The notes under the pieces were generated by a model. It ran no database searches. It was not told the origin of the DNA and worked only from the letters and a program-made list of their open reading frames with translations. A stretch of DNA of 64,000 nt from Roseibium alexandrii DFL-11. GTDB lineage: Bacteria; Pseudomonadota; Alphaproteobacteria; Rhizobiales; Stappiaceae. Position 1 is the first letter of the stretch; each line of letters begins with the position of its first letter. Location: positions 4,811,703 to 4,875,702 of the forward strand of contig NZ_CM011002.1 of NCBI RefSeq assembly GCF_000158095.2, read 5' to 3'. The position numbers and the translations under genes were made by a program. Shown here piece after piece: positions 60,309 to 64,000 of the stretch.

Positions 60309-62084
60309 ATGTGTGGCATTTGCGGTGAAGTTGTTTTCTCGTCAGGGCAAGCCGATACAAGCCGGGTCGACCGTATGGCGCAGGCAATGGCCGCTCGCGG
60401 TCCGGATGCGATGGGCGTTACCATGCGTGGGCGGGTGGCGTTCGGCCATCGGCGTTTGAAAATTATTGATTTGAGTGATCAGGGCGCGCAACCAATGCAG
60501 GATCCGGAGCTGGGTCTTTCTCTGGTCTTCAATGGTTGCATCTACAATTATCAAGAGCTGCGTGCGGAGCTTTCCGGAAAAGGCTACCGGTTTTTCTCTA
60601 CCAGTGACACAGAGGTCATTTTGAAGTCTTGGAAGGAGTGGGGCCGTGACTGTTTCACAAGATTCCACGGTATGTTTGCCGTTGCCATCCACGAACATGA
60701 CAGCGGCCGCATTCACCTCGCCCGGGACCGCTTTGGCATCAAGCCCCTTTATGTGTCAGAGGCTGAAGGCCGTTTGGCATTCGCCTCGTCGCTTCCGGCG
60801 CTGCTCAAAGGCGGAAACATTGATCGATCGATCGATAAGGTCGCGCTTCAGCATTATATGAGCTGGCACTCAGTTGTCCCGGCTCCACGGACCATTTTGA
60901 ACGGTGTGCGGAAGTTGGGGCCCGCGACAGTGCGGACTTACGAAACGGATGGATCGTTTAAGAACACCGTCTACTGGGAGCCGGACTTCCGCAAATCGGA
61001 GGAAGATGTAAACCGGTCGGCAGACGACTGGCGCGATCTTGTTCTTGAAGGTTTGCGCAAGGCTGTCCGCCGCCGGATGGTCGCAGACGTACCGGTCGGC
61101 GTCTTGCTGTCAGGCGGCGTCGACTCCAGCTTGATTGTTGGTCTTCTGGCAGAGGAAGGCCAAAAGGATCTCGCGACGTTCTCGATCGGTTTCGAAGAAG
61201 CGAATGGGGAAAAGGGCGACGAATTTCAGTATTCGGACCTGATCGCCAATCACTACGGGACCAACCACAACAAGATCTTCATCCCGTCGTCTGAGCTTTT
61301 GGACAACCTGCCGGGCGCTATTGGGGCGATGTCGGAGCCGATGGTGTCATATGACAACATCGGGTTCTATTTGCTGTCCCGCGAAGTCTCCAAGCACATC
61401 AAGGTTGTTCAATCGGGGCAGGGCGCTGACGAGGTGTTCGGCGGATATCACTGGTATCCGAAACTGACGGGATCGAACCAGCCAGTCGCCGATTATGCCG
61501 ATGCGTTTTTTGACCGGTCCGAAGAACAATTGAACGAGGCGATTTCGCCGGATTATCACTGTGACCGCAATGAGAGCATTGCGTTTGTTGAAACTCACTT
61601 TGGCATGGCGGGCGCTGATGATCCGGTGGACAAAGCCCTGCGCCTCGACACCAATGTCATGCTGGTTGATGATCCGGTGAAGCGGGTTGACAATCACTCC
61701 ATGGCTTGGGGTCTTGAGGCTCGCGTACCGTTCCTCGATCATGAATTGGTTGAGCTGGCAGGTCGCATTCCGTCAGAACACAAGCTCGCCCAGGAGGGCA
61801 AAGGCGTTCTGAAGGAGGCTGCGCGTCTTGTGGTGCCATCTGAAGTTATCGACCGTCCGAAGGGGTACTTCCCCGTGCCAGCGCTCAAATACATACAGGG
61901 TCCTTACCTGGAAATGGTGCGGGATACGTTGACCAACAGCAAAGCCAAAGGCCGGGGTTTGTTCAACCCGGCCTATCTGGAAAAGCTGTTCGAGAACCCG
62001 ACACAGTACATTACTAAACTCAGGGGATCTGAGCTCTGGCAGGTTGCTTTGCTGGAAATGTGGCTGCAGGAGCAGGAGGCCTAA
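60309..62084 (+). CDS. asnO: N-acetylglutaminylglutamine amidotransferase (asparagine synthetase-like)
   Basis: 591 residues. The class-II glutamine amidotransferase domain begins MCGICGEVVFSSGQ (Cys2 nucleophile after Met removal) and carries RGPDAMG and SLVFNGCIYNYQELRAEL. The synthetase domain has the PP-loop VLLSGGVDSSLIVGLL and QSGQGADEVFGGYHWYP. With the following GNAT/ATP-grasp gene and the M42 peptidase gene it forms the conserved trio for the osmoprotectant N-acetylglutaminylglutamine amide (NAGGN), in which this enzyme amidates the dipeptide. AGAGGA precedes the ATG by about 12 nt. Confidence 0.92.
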   Translation: MCGICGEVVFSSGQADTSRVDRMAQAMAARGPDAMGVTMRGRVAFGHRRLKIIDLSDQGAQPMQDPELGLSLVFNGCIYNYQELRAELSGKGYRFFSTSDTEVILKSWKEWGRDCFTRFHGMFAVAIHEHDSGRIHLARDRFGIKPLYVSEAEGRLAFASSLPALLKGGNIDRSIDKVALQHYMSWHSVVPAPRTILNGVRKLGPATVRTYETDGSFKNTVYWEPDFRKSEEDVNRSADDWRDLVLEGLRKAVRRRMVADVPVGVLLSGGVDSSLIVGLLAEEGQKDLATFSIGFEEANGEKGDEFQYSDLIANHYGTNHNKIFIPSSELLDNLPGAIGAMSEPMVSYDNIGFYLLSREVSKHIKVVQSGQGADEVFGGYHWYPKLTGSNQPVADYADAFFDRSEEQLNEAISPDYHCDRNESIAFVETHFGMAGADDPVDKALRLDTNVMLVDDPVKRVDNHSMAWGLEARVPFLDHELVELAGRIPSEHKLAQEGKGVLKEAARLVVPSEVIDRPKGYFPVPALKYIQGPYLEMVRDTLTNSKAKGRGLFNPAYLEKLFENPTQYITKLRGSELWQVALLEMWLQEQEA

Positions 62085-62087
62085 CGC

Positions 62088-63866
62088 GTGTCAGAAAAAA
62101 CACCGTCCCGGGTCAAGGGGGCACTCGAACACCGTCTCAAGCGGATGCGGGATCACGGCATGAAACCGGAGTACCGCGCCGATGAGACGGACATGCCTGT
62201 CAACCAAACCATCAATTGCGGATGGGGGCGTTTGTTGTTCGGCAATACTTTCGCTGAGCCGGACGTGCTGGTTGAGGCGCTTCGCGACGAGCGCCCGGAC
62301 CGCCGGGATATCGCGTTTTATGTCCGTGATCCGCATGTGGTGGTCGGACTTGCGCCGCAGGAGCTGTTCCTCGATCCCTCGCATACCTACCGATTGAACC
62401 TGTCGACCTACAGATCAGCAAAAGACACTCGGCGGGGCTTTACGGTTCGCCGGCTGTCCTCGCGCAGTGACGCGGAGCAGATCAACGCGCTCTATGCAAG
62501 CCGGGGCATGGTGCCGGTTTCGGAAGATTTCTTCTGGTCGCAGCTGGACCCGCGGGAAATCACTGTACTCGTCGCGGAAGAAGACGAAACCGGCAACATC
62601 GTTGGGACGGCCATGGGCGTTGATCATCAACGTGCCACAAGTGGTGCGGAACTCGGGTCATCACTTTGGTGCCTTGCGGTCTCCGCCCAGGCGCGCTTTC
62701 CCGGTATCGGAGAAGCATTGGTCCGCCGGTTGGCCGAAGTGTTCCAGGCGCGTGGCAACCCGCACATGGATCTTTCGGTAATGCACGACAATGACATGGC
62801 CATTGCACTTTACGAAAAGCTCGGCTTTGAACGTGTGCCGGTCTTCACCGTGAAGCTTAAGAACCCGATCAACGAAGCGCTTTACGCGGGGCCTGCGACG
62901 GAAGAAAAACTCAATCCTTATGCAACATTGATCGTCAACGAAGCACGCCGCCGTGGGATCAATGCTCAGATCATTGACGCGGAAGGCGGCTTCTTCCGGT
63001 TGTCTTACGGCGGCCGGTCTGTGCGCTGCCGGGAATCCTTGAGCGAGTTTACCACCGCTGTAGCCATGTCGATCTGCGATGACAAGGCTTCCACACGGCG
63101 CATCGTGGCGGCCGCGGGTCTGTCCGTTCCGGACCAGATGACGGTGGGCGAGGGCGACTTGAAAGCGTTTTTGCAGCGGCATGGATCTTTGGTTGTGAAG
63201 CCTACCCGCGGTGAGCAAGGCAAGGGCATCGCCATAGGTCTGGAAACGCTTGAAGATGTTGAAGCTGCGATTGATGTTGCCCGAACTTTTTCCAATGAAG
63301 TTCTGGTTGAAGAATGTGTCCAAGGATCTGATCTCAGGCTCGTAGTGATTGACTACAAGGTGGTGGCCGCAGCGATCCGCAAACCGGCTGAAATCATGGG
63401 CAACGGCAAAAGCACCGTGAGAGATCTTATACATGCCCAGTCCCGGCGGCGTGCGGCCGCAACAGGCGGGGAGTCCCGGATCCTGATTGACGACGAAGCC
63501 GAGCGGTGTTTGGCATCAGCCGGTTTTACGCTCGAAGATATCCTTCCGGACGGGCAACGCTTGGCGGTTCGACGGACGGCCAATTTGCACACCGGTGGAA
63601 CAATTCATGATGTTACCGGCGAAACGCACAGCACACTGATTGAGGCTGCTGTGCGGGCTGCAAAGGCAATCCAGATCCCAGTGACGGGGATTGACCTCTT
63701 GGTGAAAAGCCCCCGGGAACCGGAGTACAATTTCATTGAAGCAAATGAACGCCCGGGCCTGGCAAATCATGAGCCGCAGCCAACGGCTGAACGTTTTGTC
63801 GATTTCCTGTTTCCGCTGTCCATGCCAAAGCCGGCGCGGGATACCTTGCAACGTGAGTTTTCATGA
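62088..63866 (+). CDS. ngg: N-acetylglutaminylglutamine synthetase (GNAT + ATP-grasp)
   Basis: 592 residues from a GTG at 62088 with CAGGAGG upstream, 3 bp after asnO. An N-terminal GNAT acetyltransferase domain (about 115-260: FTVRRLSSRSDAEQINALYASRGM, SSLWCLAVSAQARFPGIGEALVRRLAEVF) is fused to a C-terminal ATP-grasp ligase similar to cyanophycin/glutathione synthetases (about 310-590: RRIVAAAGLSVPDQM, LVVKPTRGEQGKGIAIGL, NEVLVEECVQGSDLRLVVID, GIDLLVKSPREPEYNFIEANERPGL). It makes acetylated Gln-Gln for amidation by AsnO. ATGA overlap with the peptidase gene. Confidence 0.93.
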   Translation: MSEKTPSRVKGALEHRLKRMRDHGMKPEYRADETDMPVNQTINCGWGRLLFGNTFAEPDVLVEALRDERPDRRDIAFYVRDPHVVVGLAPQELFLDPSHTYRLNLSTYRSAKDTRRGFTVRRLSSRSDAEQINALYASRGMVPVSEDFFWSQLDPREITVLVAEEDETGNIVGTAMGVDHQRATSGAELGSSLWCLAVSAQARFPGIGEALVRRLAEVFQARGNPHMDLSVMHDNDMAIALYEKLGFERVPVFTVKLKNPINEALYAGPATEEKLNPYATLIVNEARRRGINAQIIDAEGGFFRLSYGGRSVRCRESLSEFTTAVAMSICDDKASTRRIVAAAGLSVPDQMTVGEGDLKAFLQRHGSLVVKPTRGEQGKGIAIGLETLEDVEAAIDVARTFSNEVLVEECVQGSDLRLVVIDYKVVAAAIRKPAEIMGNGKSTVRDLIHAQSRRRAAATGGESRILIDDEAERCLASAGFTLEDILPDGQRLAVRRTANLHTGGTIHDVTGETHSTLIEAAVRAAKAIQIPVTGIDLLVKSPREPEYNFIEANERPGLANHEPQPTAERFVDFLFPLSMPKPARDTLQREFS

Positions 63867-64000
63867 CATTGCTTAACATTGATATCGATTATCTGGCCAA
63901 AACGCTGAGAAGCCTGCTGGAGGTCCCGAGCCCGACGGGGTACACGGACGAGCTGGCGCGGTTTGTTTCAAAAGAGCTTGAGCGTCTCGGGGTGTTTTAT
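63863..64000 (+). CDS. M42-type peptidase of the NAGGN trio, 5' part only
   Basis: The first 46 residues are present (MTLLNIDIDYLAKTLRSLLE, then VPSPTGYTDELARFVSKELERLG), cut by the right window edge. The VPSPTGYTDE start is typical of M42/M20-type aminopeptidases, and a peptidase of this type is the usual third gene of the N-acetylglutaminylglutamine amide cluster. It begins within the ngg stop (ATGA overlap). The metal ligands lie beyond the window. Confidence 0.8.
   Translation, partial: MTLLNIDIDYLAKTLRSLLEVPSPTGYTDELARFVSKELERLGVFY

Noticed and set aside
1..64000. Mobile elements, CRISPR arrays, tRNA or rRNA genes
   Set aside because: No transposase, integrase, regularly spaced repeats, or tRNA/rRNA-like sequences were recognised on either strand by reading; a tRNAscan or Infernal run would be decisive.

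Overview
The window looks like ordinary chromosome of a marine alphaproteobacterium. The gene complement (Na+-NQR, taurine catabolism through Tpa and Xsc, a compact exopolysaccharide locus, N-acetylglutaminylglutamine amide osmolyte synthesis) and the moderately high GC suggest a Roseibium/Labrenzia-like or related Rhodobacterales/Hyphomicrobiales member. That placement is inferred from gene content and protein flavour, not from an rRNA or marker tree. No tRNA, rRNA, insertion sequence, integrase or CRISPR array was seen. Coding density is very high; the only gene-free gap above 300 bp is the tpa-tauA divergent region (25586-25935).

Layout. (1) 1-4743: a minus-strand polar amino-acid ABC transporter ending in a gene for 1-pyrroline-4-hydroxy-2-carboxylate deaminase (cut by the window edge), with a divergent GntR/FCD regulator and a perfect palindromic operator: a hydroxyproline uptake and catabolism locus. 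(2) 4859-6388: 1-Cys peroxiredoxin, a CBS-pair protein and a 58-residue membrane protein. (3) 6416-13714: Na+-translocating NADH:quinone reductase, nqrABCDEF on plus, with the maturation genes nqrM and apbE divergent on minus. (4) 13865-29075: taurine dissimilation in two blocks, tauR-xsc-ackA and tpa/tauABC. Between them lies a regulator plus two large dimethylglycine-dehydrogenase-like flavoproteins. Matching paired direct repeats upstream of xsc and between tpa and tauA look like TauR operators. The sandwiched flavoproteins suggest demethylation of N-methylated taurines feeding the taurine pathway (hypothesis).

(5) 29097-40174: an exopolysaccharide locus of two divergent four-gene operons. 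Minus carries a Wzz/ExoP-like chain-length protein with a degenerate kinase domain, a WecG/TagA glycosyltransferase, a GH5 glycosidase and a CelD-like acyltransferase. Plus carries a Wzy-like polymerase, a Wzx-like flippase, a GT4 glycosyltransferase and a GINT1-like glycosyltransferase. (6) 40332-48978: a collinear five-gene block of orthocaspase, CHASE2-adenylate cyclase, small exported protein, hybrid histidine kinase with Hpt, and a REC-EAL response regulator. This is the least understood block and the best candidate for an undescribed signalling system.

(7) 48994-59715: amino-sugar/cell-wall sugar salvage. A minus operon (murQ, sugar-binding protein, two permeases, Gfo/Idh oxidoreductase, ATPase) diverges from a plus operon (BadF-type GlcNAc kinase, GntR/UTRA regulator, SIS-type GlcN6P deaminase, nagA, cutC). 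Near-identical 16-bp sequences lie at both divergent promoters. (8) 59734-64000: a MarR regulator divergent from the N-acetylglutaminylglutamine amide trio (amidotransferase, synthetase, and an M42 peptidase cut by the right edge).

A cross-cutting feature is that each of the three ABC-transporter operons carries a strong hairpin directly after its solute-binding-protein gene, which would allow that protein to be made in excess over the membrane components.
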